Source: Dialister sp. UBA734 (GTDB lineage Bacteria; Bacillota; Negativicutes; Veillonellales; Dialisteraceae). Taken from it: DNA of 21,520 nucleotides. The first letter of the stretch is position 1, and each line of letters starts with the position of its first letter. Positions 1 to 7,559 of this stretch are shown here, piece by piece. The position numbers and the translations under genes are program-made. The DNA is taken from contig DBLC01000130.1 of NCBI GenBank assembly GCA_002297935.1, positions 8,319 through 29,838 of the forward strand, written 5' to 3'. Under the pieces are notes generated by a model. That model was not told where the DNA came from. It did not search any database and saw only the letters and a program-made list of their open reading frames with translations.

Positions 1-100
1 GTCTAACATAGTACCGGACTGCACGATTGAATCATCCCGCACAAATCCCGTCGGTCGAAATGACGAAATTCATCAGAGTTATAATTCCTAATTTCTAGGG

Positions 101-147
101 CCTAGTTACTAGCTACCAGTCCCCAGTCACGAGTCACCAGTCACCAC
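101..147. repeat. GTGACTR-family heptamer repeat, single arm
   Basis: Tandem 7-base units related to AGTCACC/AGTCACG lie just before promoter A. Only the arm reading GTCAC on the + strand is present. The matching GTGACT arm may lie upstream of the window or be absent. The first 100 bases show no coding feature I can support. Confidence 0.7.
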
Positions 148-173
148 TTCGCAAAAAAATACAAAAAAATCTC

Positions 174-202
174 TTGACACAAATTTCAAATGGTGGTAAA
201 GT
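174..202 (+). promoter_or_regulatory. Promoter of T-box A operon
   Basis: TTGACA at 174-179, a 17-base spacer and TAAAGT at 197-202 form a sigma-A-type promoter. The T-box leader starts about 7 bases downstream. Promoters C and E sit at the same place relative to their leaders and have the same spacing. Confidence 0.8.
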
Positions 203-208
203 ACTCAC

Positions 209-463
209 AACGAAACGATGAAGAAAAGAGTAAGCACGCTGATGACAGTAAAGCGAGCCTGGACAGTGAGAGCAGGCATGGATAAGATGCTGAAGTGCAT
301 TTCTGAGTTTGGCAGGTTGAAACTGTAGTAGGCCTTCCCGGGAGCTCCCGATACAGAGTCAGGGTTTGTTAGAACCTGTAAAGGTATACTTGGTGACAGG
401 TATATGAAATTGGGTGGAAACACGAAGCTATGGCTCTCGTCCCTTATGGGACGGGAGCTTTTT
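209..463 (+). promoter_or_regulatory. T-box riboswitch A, cysteine-specific
   Basis: The leader has the T-box elements in order: a GAAGAAAAGAGTA segment (K-turn/AGUA box) near 220, the AG-bulge and distal-loop segments AAGCGAG and CAGTGAGAG at 251-273, and a specifier region GAAGTGCATTTC with TGC at 296-298. The T-box sequence TGGGTGGAAACACG is at 411-424. An 11-bp terminator stem at 433-458 precedes TTTTT. The UGGA at 415-418 pairs with UCCA, so the cognate tRNA has U73. Together with a UGC codon this points to tRNA-Cys. Uncharged tRNA-Cys is expected to stabilise the antiterminator and switch on the 36-codon gene and what follows. Specificity is inferred from known T-box rules. Confidence 0.9.
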
Positions 464-490
464 GATTTTCTAAAAGAGAGGATGACAAAG

Positions 491-601
491 ATGGGTAAGC
501 TGATTGCAAAAGAACTGAACGAACTGAAATGGGGCGTTGCCAGCTGCCTGCTTTTCATCGGTATCTCCTCTCCAGCCTTTCACCAGTTTTACAAAAAGTA
601 G
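491..601 (+). CDS. 36-aa conserved small membrane protein, copy 1
   Basis: I do not recognise this family. The ORF follows T-box A's terminator and has a GAGAGGA ribosome binding site about 8 bases before ATG 491. An in-frame ATG at 482 is too close to that site. The N-terminus is amphipathic (GKLIAKELNELK), followed by a hydrophobic span at residues 14-30 with Cys19 and Pro28, and a basic end (YKK). That suggests a single-pass or membrane-edge peptide. Two near-identical copies lie at 7881-7991 and 13464-13574, each behind the same kind of T-box. Copies 1 and 2 differ at seven synonymous sites but at only three residues (10, 11, 31). This is the pattern of a translated, selected protein. It could be an accessory subunit of the cysteine transporters, a regulatory leader peptide or a toxin-like peptide. 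None of these is shown. Confidence 0.75.
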   Translation: MGKLIAKELNELKWGVASCLLFIGISSPAFHQFYKK

Positions 602-680
602 TGACTGGTAGACTGGTGACTCGTGACTGGAAAGCCATGCAAATTTTTCCTAGTCACCAGTCACTAGTCACCAGTCACCG
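602..680. repeat. GTGACTR heptamer inverted-repeat element
   Basis: The left arm of GTGACTG/GTGACTC units starts at the stop codon of small gene copy 1. A 20-base centre follows, then a right arm of AGTCACC/AGTCACT units ending at about 680. The arms are complementary and would form a long hairpin between the small gene and T-box B. Sister elements sit at the same place after copies 2 and 3. Confidence 0.85.
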
Positions 681-724
681 TTGATTGAAGCGGTAAGAAT
701 ACTATTTGAAAGACAAGTAAAAAG

Positions 725-1218
725 AAACGTCACAGGCAAGGAAGAAAAGAGTACATGATTTGAAGCCGCCATAGAGAGTCCGGACAGTGAAAGCGGATGC
801 GGATAGGACATGGAAGTGCATTTCAGAGCCAATGAGCTGAAACATAACAAGTAGGCTGTTCGGGAGACGCCCGTTATAGCGCAGAGGTACAGGAGTATCT
901 TTTGATATAGTGCAGTAAAGAATTGAGACCATTAGCAATTATTCGCTAAGCCAAAAAGGTTCTTAGGGTTCTAAAGGTTCTGAAGGTTCTCATGGTTCTC
1001 GAATGAGAAAGGTAACGCTAGCGTTTATTCTCTCGTTCAAGAACCCTAAGAACCATCAGAACCCTAAGAACCTTGAATCACTAGCGTATTTTTACTAACT
1101 GCCTCAAAAATGCCCATCCCTGTACCTCCCAAGATTTGCCAAGTGATTGGCAGATGAATTTGGGTGGAAACACGGTCTATCGTCCCAAGAGAGTGAAAGC
1201 TCTCTTGGGATTTTTTTT
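725..1218 (+). promoter_or_regulatory. T-box riboswitch B, cysteine-specific, with embedded repeat
   Basis: This is a second complete T-box leader in the same transcript direction. It contains GAAGAAAAGAGTA near 743, a distal segment CAGTGAAAG, TGC specifier at 817-819, T-box TGGGTGGAAACACG at 1161-1174 (UGGA at 1165-1168) and a terminator at 1184-1209 (CCCAAGAGAG / CTCTCTTGGG) with a T run. Its terminator differs from that of T-box A but is the same as in T-box D. A nonamer palindrome of about 140 bases is embedded between the upstream domain and the antiterminator. I see only a weak candidate promoter before it (TTGATT at 681, 16 bases, TATTTG at 703), so it may be read from promoter A as the second of two T-boxes in series. 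It controls the permease gene that follows. Confidence 0.88.
944..1086. repeat. Nonamer palindromic element inside T-box B
   Basis: The left arm is 9-base units of the form AAGGTTCTN (about five). The centre has CGAATGAGA, an ACGCTAGCGT core and TCTCGTTC. The right arm is units of AAGAACCNT. The outermost CGCTA (944-948) pairs with TAGCG (1082-1086). The same flanks bound the element in T-box D, but there the arm units read CAGGTTACT, so the arms differ while the position and ends are shared. Confidence 0.85.
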
Positions 1219-1242
1219 ATTTTATGGAAAAGGAGGATTTTT

Positions 1243-2268
1243 ATGAATAGTCGTGCCATTGCTGCGGGCACTGTGATTCCGCAGGAAGAAACTAAGAAAA
1301 CCAATATTTCTTTATCCTTAAAAAAAGTTGTTTTATTGTCGCTCCCCATTGTGTCCATTCTGGTGACAGCCGCGGTGGATCTACTGGTGAAACGCAGTCC
1401 GAAGCAGATGCTTCCGGCCCATCCGTACCTATTATATTTCTTAGGAATCTGTCTGGTTCTCTACGTAGGAATCGTGGCGGCGTCCTTCTTTTCAGATAAT
1501 TTGCAAAAGCGAATTGTTTATGGGGCTCCTTTCTATGGAATGGTTTTTCAGCTCCTGGATGTTTTCAATCTTGTGACAGCGAAATTGGCATTGCTGCCAG
1601 TGATTTACTTTCCGGCACCGGATCGCATTTTGCAAGTGTTTGTGAAAGATTTCAATCTTCTGATTTCTTGTATTGTATATTCCTATTCACTCTTAGCCAT
1701 CAGCTGGATTTTGGGGGTATCCATTGGGATTGCCACTGGTGCTTGGCTGGGATTTTCTAAGAAAGCTGATTATTGGATTTGGCCATTCATCAAAGCCTTA
1801 GGACCAATTCCGCCGGTCGCTTGGATTCCGATTGCACTAGTGATTTTCCCTTCCATGTACACCGGCAGCGTATTTCTGATTTTCCTCTCCATTTGGTTCC
1901 CTACCGCTTCCTTGACGTTGGCAGGAATTCGGAATGTTAATAAATCTTACTTTGAAGTGGCAGAAACCTTAGGGGCAAGCCACTGGGACCAAATTTTCCG
2001 CGTCGCCATTCCGGCGGCTATGCCAGACATTTTCATGGGCGTCTTTACCGGCACGTGCATGAGCTTCATCGTACTGGTCACCGCAGAAATGATGGGCGCT
2101 AAATATGGTTTGGGCTGGTATGTGAATTGGCAGAAGGAAATGATGGCCTATGCCAATGTGTATACCGGATTGATTCTCATCGCTGGCAGCTTCTGCCTGT
2201 TTATGGAATTGATGTTTAAATTAAGAAATCACATACTGGCTTGGCAGAAAGGAGTCATCAAATGGTAG
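1243..2268 (+). CDS. ABC transporter permease, NitT/TauT (SsuC/TauC) type
   Basis: This is a membrane permease of the nitrate/sulfonate/taurine ABC family. ATG 1243 is chosen because AGGAGG lies 6 bases upstream; extending the frame to 1147 would run back into T-box B. The product is 341 residues, longer than the usual 250-270, with extra hydrophobic segments in the N-terminal third. The C-terminal part carries the EAA coupling loop (EVAETLGASHWDQIFRVAIP), which docks with the ATPase. Family members import sulfonates, taurine, nitrate or thiamin precursors. Cysteine T-box control suggests a sulfur-containing substrate, which is an inference. The gene overlaps the next gene by 7 bases. Confidence 0.88.
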   Translation: MNSRAIAAGTVIPQEETKKTNISLSLKKVVLLSLPIVSILVTAAVDLLVKRSPKQMLPAHPYLLYFLGICLVLYVGIVAASFFSDNLQKRIVYGAPFYGMVFQLLDVFNLVTAKLALLPVIYFPAPDRILQVFVKDFNLLISCIVYSYSLLAISWILGVSIGIATGAWLGFSKKADYWIWPFIKALGPIPPVAWIPIALVIFPSMYTGSVFLIFLSIWFPTASLTLAGIRNVNKSYFEVAETLGASHWDQIFRVAIPAAMPDIFMGVFTGTCMSFIVLVTAEMMGAKYGLGWYVNWQKEMMAYANVYTGLILIAGSFCLFMELMFKLRNHILAWQKGVIKW

Positions 2269-3059
2269 CAAAAGGAATAATTTCTATTGAGCATATTTCT
2301 AAAGGGTTTCCGGACCAGAAATCTCAACAAGGAAAAATACAGATTTTAGCGGATGTATCTCTTCATATAGAACCAGGCTCGTTCGTTTCCATCATCGGTC
2401 CTTCGGGATGTGGGAAATCCACCTTGCTTCGCATGATTTCAGGATTTCTTTTCCCCGATGAAGGAACGGTTCAGGTAGATGGCAAGGAAGTCAAAGGCCC
2501 CGGCGTGGATCGAGGGTTCATGTTTCAGGACCATGTGCTATTTCCTTGGCTCACCATTTATGACAACATCGCCTTTGGGTTGAAAGCCCAAGGGGTCTAT
2601 CCCGATTTGAAAGACAATGTGGATAAAATCATTCACAAAGTGGGCCTTGACGGGTATGCAGACCATTATCCTTACCAGGTGTCCGGCGGCATGCAACAGC
2701 GCGCTTCTCTGGCAAGGGCCTTGATTGGTCGCCCGAAAATTTTACTTTTGGATGAACCGTTGGGAGCACTGGATGCATTTACCCGAATGACCATGCAAGA
2801 TGAAATCCATCGAGTGTGGGAAGAAAGTCATACCACCATGATTATGGTTACCCACGATATCGAAGAAGCTATTTATATGGCCCAGAAAGTGGTGGTGCTG
2901 TCCTCTCATCCAGGGCGAATTATTAAGGAAATACCCATTCAGTTACAGGAACCTATCGATAGAGAATCTGTGGCATTTAATGCCTATAAAACAGAAATTT
3001 TGGAGGCCCTGCACTATGGCGAGCAGCCCTCTCTCCAAGAAGATCGCCATGTAGGGTAA
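2262..3059 (+). CDS. ABC transporter ATP-binding protein, SsuB/TauB type
   Basis: This is the ATPase partner of the preceding permease, 265 residues long. ATG 2262 overlaps the permease stop codon (ATGGTAG) and has AAAGGAG 7 bases upstream; a TTG at 2241 is a less likely start. Motifs in order are Walker A GPSGCGKST (residues 46-54), a Q-loop in MFQDHVLFPW, the signature VSGGMQQRASLARAL, Walker B ILLLDEPLGALD and the switch His in MVTHD. Length and motifs are standard for the nitrate/sulfonate/taurine group. It should power import of the ligand captured by the binding proteins encoded downstream. Confidence 0.93.
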   Translation: MVAKGIISIEHISKGFPDQKSQQGKIQILADVSLHIEPGSFVSIIGPSGCGKSTLLRMISGFLFPDEGTVQVDGKEVKGPGVDRGFMFQDHVLFPWLTIYDNIAFGLKAQGVYPDLKDNVDKIIHKVGLDGYADHYPYQVSGGMQQRASLARALIGRPKILLLDEPLGALDAFTRMTMQDEIHRVWEESHTTMIMVTHDIEEAIYMAQKVVVLSSHPGRIIKEIPIQLQEPIDRESVAFNAYKTEILEALHYGEQPSLQEDRHVG

Positions 3060-3071
3060 TAGGAGGTTTAT

Positions 3072-3239
3072 ATGGAAAAGATTAAACGGTCTATCAATGC
3101 AGCGATCGTAGCGCTATTTCTTCTGCTTGCGTCTAGTTTAGGACTGGCCTATCAGGTATACGCCACCAACCAAATCGCATCCACTTCAATGTCTTACGCT
3201 GATGCGGTAAAGGCCACGTCCCATGATTGCTGCCAGTGA
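3072..3239 (+). CDS. 55-aa small membrane-anchored protein ending in CCQ
   Basis: I do not recognise this family. AGGAGG at 3061-3066 lies 5 bases before ATG 3072, only 12 bases after the ATPase stop, so translation within the operon is likely. The N-terminus is basic (MEKIKRS), followed by a hydrophobic stretch at about residues 9-29 and a short polar tail ending HDCCQ. It resembles an uncleaved signal anchor with a roughly 25-residue exported tail, or a small transporter accessory protein. Truncation of a once longer gene by the palindromic repeat just downstream is an alternative, since the frame closes 51 bases before that repeat. The paired cysteines at the tail echo the Cys-Cys pairs in both binding proteins of this operon. 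Confidence 0.6.
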   Translation: MEKIKRSINAAIVALFLLLASSLGLAYQVYATNQIASTSMSYADAVKATSHDCCQ

Positions 3240-3289
3240 GAGAAGAACAGCATGTTCTGCGTGAGTAGTCATGCTTCCGCTGGAGGTAC

Positions 3290-3403
3290 AGGGTTCTCAA
3301 AGTTCTAAGGGTTCTTAGGTTCCTCGAATGAGAGACTAAACGGTAGCATCTCATTCGAGAAACCTGAGAAACTTGAGAACCCTGAGCAACCTAAGAACCT
3401 TTA
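3290..3403. repeat. Nonamer palindromic element
   Basis: The left arm of GGTTCTNAG-type units ends in CGAATGAGAG, and the right arm begins CTCATTCGAGAAACCTGAG. The arms are not perfectly matched: the left is mainly of the GGTTCT type and the right mixes AAACCTGAG with AAGAACC. This makes it a hybrid of the two subtypes seen in T-boxes B and D. It fills most of the gap between the 55-residue protein and the first binding protein. Confidence 0.8.
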
Positions 3404-3487
3404 CGCTATCGTATATTGCACTTATGCTCATCATATGACAATCGAGTAATGAAATAAAACATCCAAGTCAGAAAGGAGAATCATCCC

Positions 3488-4534
3488 ATGTATATTTCTA
3501 AGAAATTGAAAGTTGCGGTTGCTGTGTTGGCCTTGGTATCTGCCCTCGGTGTGGCCGGCTGCGGAAGTGATACGAAACCCAGTAACGTGGCTTCTTCAGC
3601 TGCTACACAGCAGAAGGTAGAAAATGTAAAAGTGAAAGTGGGCTACCCGCCGTCTCTCTGCCAGGCACCACTCATTATGGCCTATGAAAAAGGATTCTAC
3701 AAAGAAGCTGGATTGGATGCGGAAATGGTCAAAATCGATGGGGCTCATGCCAATGAATCCATTGGCTCCGGACAGATTGATACCATGCAGACCTTGATTA
3801 CCAAAACCATTCATCCGTGGCAGAATGGCCTTCCGGTCAAAGCCACCACAGGAACCCACTTCGGTTGCGTACGTACCGTGGTCCGTCCAGACTCTGGCAT
3901 CAATGACGTGAAGGATTTGAAAGGAAAGAAAATTGGCGTTGCTGGCTTGGCCGATACTGGCGCCGTGGTTCTCCAGCGTGCTTTGAAATTGGCCGGTGTC
4001 GGTGTGACTCCAGGCAACATGGAAGTGGAATTTGTGGTTGTCGAAAGAAATAGCTTGCCAGAAGCGTTGAAATCGGGTCAGGTGGATGCCATCGCTATGA
4101 CCGATCCAGTGGGCTACATCGCCCAAAAAGAATACGGCTTCAAAGCTGTCTTAGATACAGCCACCACCAAGGGCTGGGATACAGAATACTGCTGCGCCCT
4201 GGTTATTTCCGATAAATTCATTAACGAAAACAAAGCGGCTGCTAGAGCGCTGACCGAAGCGGTTCAGAAAGGCTGCGTATACGTCAAAGAACATCCGGAA
4301 GAAACGGCTAAACTTTTGGTAGAAAAGAAATATTTCAACGGCAAACCAGAAGATTTCGTAGAACTGCTGAAATCCTATAACTATAGCCCATCCGTACAGG
4401 GCGGCTATGATGCCATCAAAGCCTCCGTCAAAGATTTGGGTGAAATTGGCCTGGTTGATCAGACCGATCCGAAAGGATTTGCCGATGCCGAATATGTTTT
4501 CTTTGACGGCATGCCCGATGCACCAGGGAAATAA
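3488..4534 (+). CDS. Substrate-binding lipoprotein (NMT1/SsuA-like) 1
   Basis: This is the extracytoplasmic binding protein for the permease and ATPase upstream, 348 residues. A lipoprotein signal ends in LGVAGC with Cys25 as the lipid-anchored residue. The mature part has the family pattern YEKGFYKEAGLD near residue 65, DLKGKKIGVAGLADTGAV in the middle, and VDAIAMTDP. Four more cysteines stand out: Cys58 (PSLCQAP), Cys127 (HFGCVR) and Cys235-Cys236 (EYCCA). All recur in the paralogue at 4802. Exported binding proteins usually have few cysteines, so these could form disulfides, bind a metal or cofactor, or shape a thiol-ligand site. A sulfur compound as ligand is inferred from cysteine T-box control. 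Confidence 0.87.
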   Translation: MYISKKLKVAVAVLALVSALGVAGCGSDTKPSNVASSAATQQKVENVKVKVGYPPSLCQAPLIMAYEKGFYKEAGLDAEMVKIDGAHANESIGSGQIDTMQTLITKTIHPWQNGLPVKATTGTHFGCVRTVVRPDSGINDVKDLKGKKIGVAGLADTGAVVLQRALKLAGVGVTPGNMEVEFVVVERNSLPEALKSGQVDAIAMTDPVGYIAQKEYGFKAVLDTATTKGWDTEYCCALVISDKFINENKAAARALTEAVQKGCVYVKEHPEETAKLLVEKKYFNGKPEDFVELLKSYNYSPSVQGGYDAIKASVKDLGEIGLVDQTDPKGFADAEYVFFDGMPDAPGK

Positions 4535-4579
4535 TTGATATTTCGTTTTGGATTTGAGTGAGCTGGTGTGATTCGCCTA

Positions 4580-4717
4580 GAAGTTTCAGGTTACTCAAGT
4601 TGCTCAGGTTTCTCAGGCTTGTCGAATGAGTAGACACACGCTAGTCTATACATAGCGTAAGCATCTCGTTCGAGGAACCTGAGTCACTTGAGTAACCTGA
4701 GCTACCTGAGTAACTTT
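4580..4717. repeat. Nonamer palindromic element
   Basis: The left arm reads CAGGTTACT, CAAGTTGCT, CAGGTTTCT, CAGGCTTGT in consecutive 9-base units and then CGAATGAG. The centre contains ACGCTAG and ATAGCGT. The right arm from CTCGTTCG continues in AACCTGAGT-type units. The element sits between the two binding-protein genes. Confidence 0.85.
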
Positions 4718-4801
4718 ATGCCAGCAGAAATCATCGTATATTTTATTTATCTGCAATACAGGATCACCCTATATTGCTAAAACAGAAAGAGGCGTATTTC
4801 T

Positions 4802-5839
4802 TTGTTAAAATTAAGTAAAACATTGGCTGTTGCTTTGGCATTATCTGCTGCGATTGGACTTGCTGGATGCGGGAGCGATACGACCGCGCAGAGTGGACAG
4901 AAGGCTGCTGCTTCTTCTTCTGCAGAAAAAACAAATATGAAAGTGGCCTATTCTCCTTCATTGTGCGAAGCGTCCACTTTGGTAGCTTATGAAAAAGGTT
5001 TCTTCCAGGAAGAAGGCATTCATCCGGAAATGATCAATGTCAATGGCGCCAGTGAAACAGAAGCCCTGGGCGGAGAAAAAGTCGATGGGATGCAGACCTT
5101 GGTTTCCAAGATTATTCAGCCGCTGCAGAATGGACTGCCGGTGAAACTGACCGCTGGTTTGCATACCGGCTGCGTTCGTATCGTCACCCGTCCTGATACG
5201 GGAATTACGGATGTCAAAGGCTTGAAAGGAAAAAAGATCGGCGTGTCCGGTTTGGCTGATACGGCCACTGTCATTGCTCAGCGTGCTCTCCATACCGATG
5301 GTATCGGAGTTACCCCGGACAACATGGAAGTCGAATTTGTAGTGGTAGAAAGAAATAGTTTGCCCCAGGCTTTGAAATCTGGACAGGTGGATGCCATCGC
5401 TATGACTGATCCAGTAGGGGCTATTGCCATGAAAGAATACGGATTTACATCCGTGCTGGATACTGCTTCTTCTCCTGAATTTAAGGATGAATATTGCTGC
5501 TCTGCTATTTTGACATCCAAGTTCGTCAGCGAGCATCCGGATTTGGCAAAAGGCTACACCCGTGCGTTGATGAAAGGCGCTCTCTATGTATCCAAGCATC
5601 CAGAAGAAGTGGCGCAGATGCTGCATGATAAGAATTATGTAGCCGGCGATGTGGCACAGAATGCAGAATTGTTGAAGTCCTATAACTTTATTCCGTCCGT
5701 CAAAGGCGGCTATGCAGCTATAGAACGGGCGGCTACCCAACTCAATGAAATTGGCATCGTCCATGATGTGGACGCCAAATCCTTAGCTGACCAGTCCTTC
5801 CAGTATTTCGATGGATTGGAAGATACGCCGACATTGTAA
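4802..5839 (+). CDS. Substrate-binding lipoprotein (NMT1/SsuA-like) 2
   Basis: This is a paralogue of the preceding binding protein, 345 residues and closely similar along its length. The start is TTG 4802, with AAAGAGG 9 bases upstream. No ATG fits, and the frame gives a clean lipoprotein signal ending LGLAGC (Cys23). It keeps the cysteines of the paralogue: Cys55 (PSLCEAS), Cys124 (HTGCVR) and Cys232-Cys233 (EYCCS). It also shares the block MEVEFVVVERNSLP and VDAIAMTDPVG. Two binding proteins feeding one permease often widen the ligand range or affinity range; that is an inference here. A rare start codon and a repeat upstream may lower its expression relative to the first. Confidence 0.86.
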   Translation: MLKLSKTLAVALALSAAIGLAGCGSDTTAQSGQKAAASSSAEKTNMKVAYSPSLCEASTLVAYEKGFFQEEGIHPEMINVNGASETEALGGEKVDGMQTLVSKIIQPLQNGLPVKLTAGLHTGCVRIVTRPDTGITDVKGLKGKKIGVSGLADTATVIAQRALHTDGIGVTPDNMEVEFVVVERNSLPQALKSGQVDAIAMTDPVGAIAMKEYGFTSVLDTASSPEFKDEYCCSAILTSKFVSEHPDLAKGYTRALMKGALYVSKHPEEVAQMLHDKNYVAGDVAQNAELLKSYNFIPSVKGGYAAIERAATQLNEIGIVHDVDAKSLADQSFQYFDGLEDTPTL

Positions 5840-5893
5840 GGGTGTAATGGTAGTAAATTCACTTCAGTCAAATTCACTAATTTCTATGATTGA

Positions 5894-6000
5894 GGGTTTA
5901 AGGTTTAGGGGTTGTGGTTCTGCATTTAAACCTTAAACCCATGATTCTTTCATGACTTGCCATTTGTGAATAATGAACTCGGAAAGTAAACCTTAAACCA
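5894..6000. repeat. GGTTTAA heptamer inverted repeat
   Basis: The 14 bases at 5894-5907 (GGGTTTAAGGTTTA) are exactly reverse-complementary to 5937-5950. A further AAACCTTAAACC copy lies at about 5988-6000. This is the same repeat type as at 17772-17832. The gap 5840-6142 otherwise holds a small CGGATG/CATCCG hairpin at 6025-6050, the terminator below, and no ORF I can support. Confidence 0.75.
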
Positions 6001-6074
6001 ATTAGACAAAGGGGTTATAAATATCGGATGTATGAACGTTCGAGCATCCGCTAATTTAGATACAGAAATGATAC

Positions 6075-6124
6075 TTGGTGACTTATGACTGCCTTTTGTC
6101 AGTGGTAAGTCACCAATTTTCTTA
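6075..6124 (+). terminator. Terminator-like hairpin before the aminotransferase
   Basis: TTGGTGACTTA (6075-6085) pairs with TAAGTCACCAA (6106-6116), and TTTTCTT follows. It lies only about 20 bases before the start codon, with no clear promoter in between. It is either an attenuator for the aminotransferase or the end of the upstream operon. The stem sequence resembles the GTGACTR heptamers. Confidence 0.6.
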
Positions 6125-6145
6125 AAATGATGATGGGAGGCTATG

Positions 6146-7507
6146 ATGGCCTATCAAATAGCAAAGAATCTAACAAAAAGTCAGCGTCTCGTCGATCGGG
6201 ATCATCAAGTGGTGGCTCCTTGTCAACGGCTGTCTTATTATCCACTGGTGGTAGAACGGGGGAAAGGGGAACTGCTGCAAGATGCAGATGGAAACGAATA
6301 TATTGATTTTCTATCCAGTGCTTCTTCTTTAAATTTGGGCAGTTCCCATCCGGTGATTACCGCGGCCATTCAAGCGCAGTTACAGAAATGCACCCAGTAC
6401 ACTTCGGTGTATACCTACAATGAGCCTATGATTCGCTATGCAGAAAAACTGACGTCCGTATTTCCTGGTAAGGGAAAAGCCAAAATCGTTTTTGGGAATT
6501 GCGGTTCCGATGGCAATGATGCGGCCATTAAATTTTCCAGAGCCTACACCGGTCGTTCAAAAATTATCACGTTCATCAATGGATACCATGGAAATACCTA
6601 CGGCGCTAGTTCACTCTCTTCCTGTACGTTCAAAATGAGAGAAAAAATCGGCCCATTTCTTCCGGATATATATCATTTTCCTTTTTATGGCGTCGATGCC
6701 TCCGATGAAGTGGTGCAGCAGGAAGGAATTCGGCAAATCAAAGACGCCTTTTCCACCTATTTGCCAGCCAAAGAAGTGGCAGCCTTCATCATAGAACCGA
6801 TTCAAGGGGACGGCGGGATGCTGCCTGCCCATCCTCTGTTTATGAAACAGCTTTATGAAGTTTGCCAAACCTATGGGATTCTATTTATTTCAGAAGAAGT
6901 GCAGCAAGGCTTTTGGCGCACCGGCCGTTTTTGGGGCATTGAAAATTATCCCGATGTGGTTCCCGATGGCATTATTATGGGAAAATCCATTGGGGCGGGT
7001 TTGACTTTAGGTGCTTTTATGGCGCGGGCAGAGATTATGGACAGCCTTCCGGCTCCGGCTCATATATTTACTTTGGCCGGCAATGCATTGGCTTGCGCGG
7101 CAGGAAATGCAGCGTTTGATGTGTATGAAAGCGAAGCCTTTCAGAACCAGTTACGGGCCAATAGCCAAAAACTGCAAGAGCTGATGCAGTGGCTCAAAGA
7201 ACAGCATCCAAAGACTGTAGGATTCTATAGAGGCATAGGTATGTCCTATGGAATCGGTATCGTCAAACCCGATGACAAGGGACAACCGGTAGCGGATCCG
7301 CAAGGGGCGTTTAAGGTATGCTTCCGCAGTTTTGAATTGGGACTGGTGGTGATTACTTTGGGCGGTCATATCCTTCGTATCCAGCCGCCATTGAATATTT
7401 CTACAGCCCATTTGGAAAAAGCTTTTGAGATTCTTCATCAAGCGCTAGCTGAGTTGGAAGAGGGCCGTCTGTCCGATGACGTCTTGTCTTATCAATTCGG
7501 ATGGTAA
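6146..7507 (+). CDS. Class III PLP-dependent aminotransferase
   Basis: This fold-type I, class III aminotransferase (GABA/ornithine/taurine transaminase superfamily) would move an amino group from an amine or omega-amino acid to a keto acid in the cytoplasm. ATG 6146 is chosen over the adjacent ATG 6143 because GGGAGG ends at 6140. The product is 453 residues, normal for the class. Visible motifs are NCGSDGNDAAIK (phosphate-loop region), GYHGNTYG, FIIEPIQGDGG and the PLP lysine in IIMGKSIGAG (Lys280). The usual DEV motif reads EEV (Glu250 for the Asp that contacts the pyridine nitrogen), a change that may mark a subfamily. No T-box precedes it. Taurine or another amine from the neighbouring transporter is a possible but untested substrate. 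Confidence 0.85.
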   Translation: MAYQIAKNLTKSQRLVDRDHQVVAPCQRLSYYPLVVERGKGELLQDADGNEYIDFLSSASSLNLGSSHPVITAAIQAQLQKCTQYTSVYTYNEPMIRYAEKLTSVFPGKGKAKIVFGNCGSDGNDAAIKFSRAYTGRSKIITFINGYHGNTYGASSLSSCTFKMREKIGPFLPDIYHFPFYGVDASDEVVQQEGIRQIKDAFSTYLPAKEVAAFIIEPIQGDGGMLPAHPLFMKQLYEVCQTYGILFISEEVQQGFWRTGRFWGIENYPDVVPDGIIMGKSIGAGLTLGAFMARAEIMDSLPAPAHIFTLAGNALACAAGNAAFDVYESEAFQNQLRANSQKLQELMQWLKEQHPKTVGFYRGIGMSYGIGIVKPDDKGQPVADPQGAFKVCFRSFELGLVVITLGGHILRIQPPLNISTAHLEKAFEILHQALAELEEGRLSDDVLSYQFGW

Positions 7508-7559
7508 GGAAAATTTTGTGTCACCAAAGGAAATTTTTTACCATTTTGATAAAAATCAT

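Noticed and set aside
295..297. Reading the T-box specifier as GTG (valine) instead of TGC
   Set aside because: The usual layout has an A after the specifier, which fits TGC-A. The UGGA T-box also requires U73, which tRNA-Val (A73) lacks and tRNA-Cys has.
205..558. Minus-strand ORFs over the T-boxes and small genes (also 668-938 and 7748-8345)
   Set aside because: They recur only because the leader RNA is duplicated. They lack ribosome binding sites and run across terminators.
602..680. CRISPR array
   Set aside because: Units are 7-9 bases with no unique spacers, and no cas genes are present. The 55-mers have no repeat-spacer alternation either.
681..708. Independent promoter for T-box B (and its equivalent before D)
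   Set aside because: The hexamers TTGATT and TATTTG with 16-base spacing are weak compared with promoters A, C and E. It is kept only as a possibility.
1147..1242. Longer N-terminus for the first permease from 1147
   Set aside because: It would translate the T-box antiterminator and terminator. ATG 1243 has an AGGAGG at ideal spacing. The same reasoning rejects 8541 for the binding protein at 8640, 10347 for permease 1 and 19995 for purF.
3596..4126. Long minus-strand ORFs opposite the binding proteins, M20, dusB and purF genes
   Set aside because: These are antisense shadows of strong plus-strand genes with clear family motifs.
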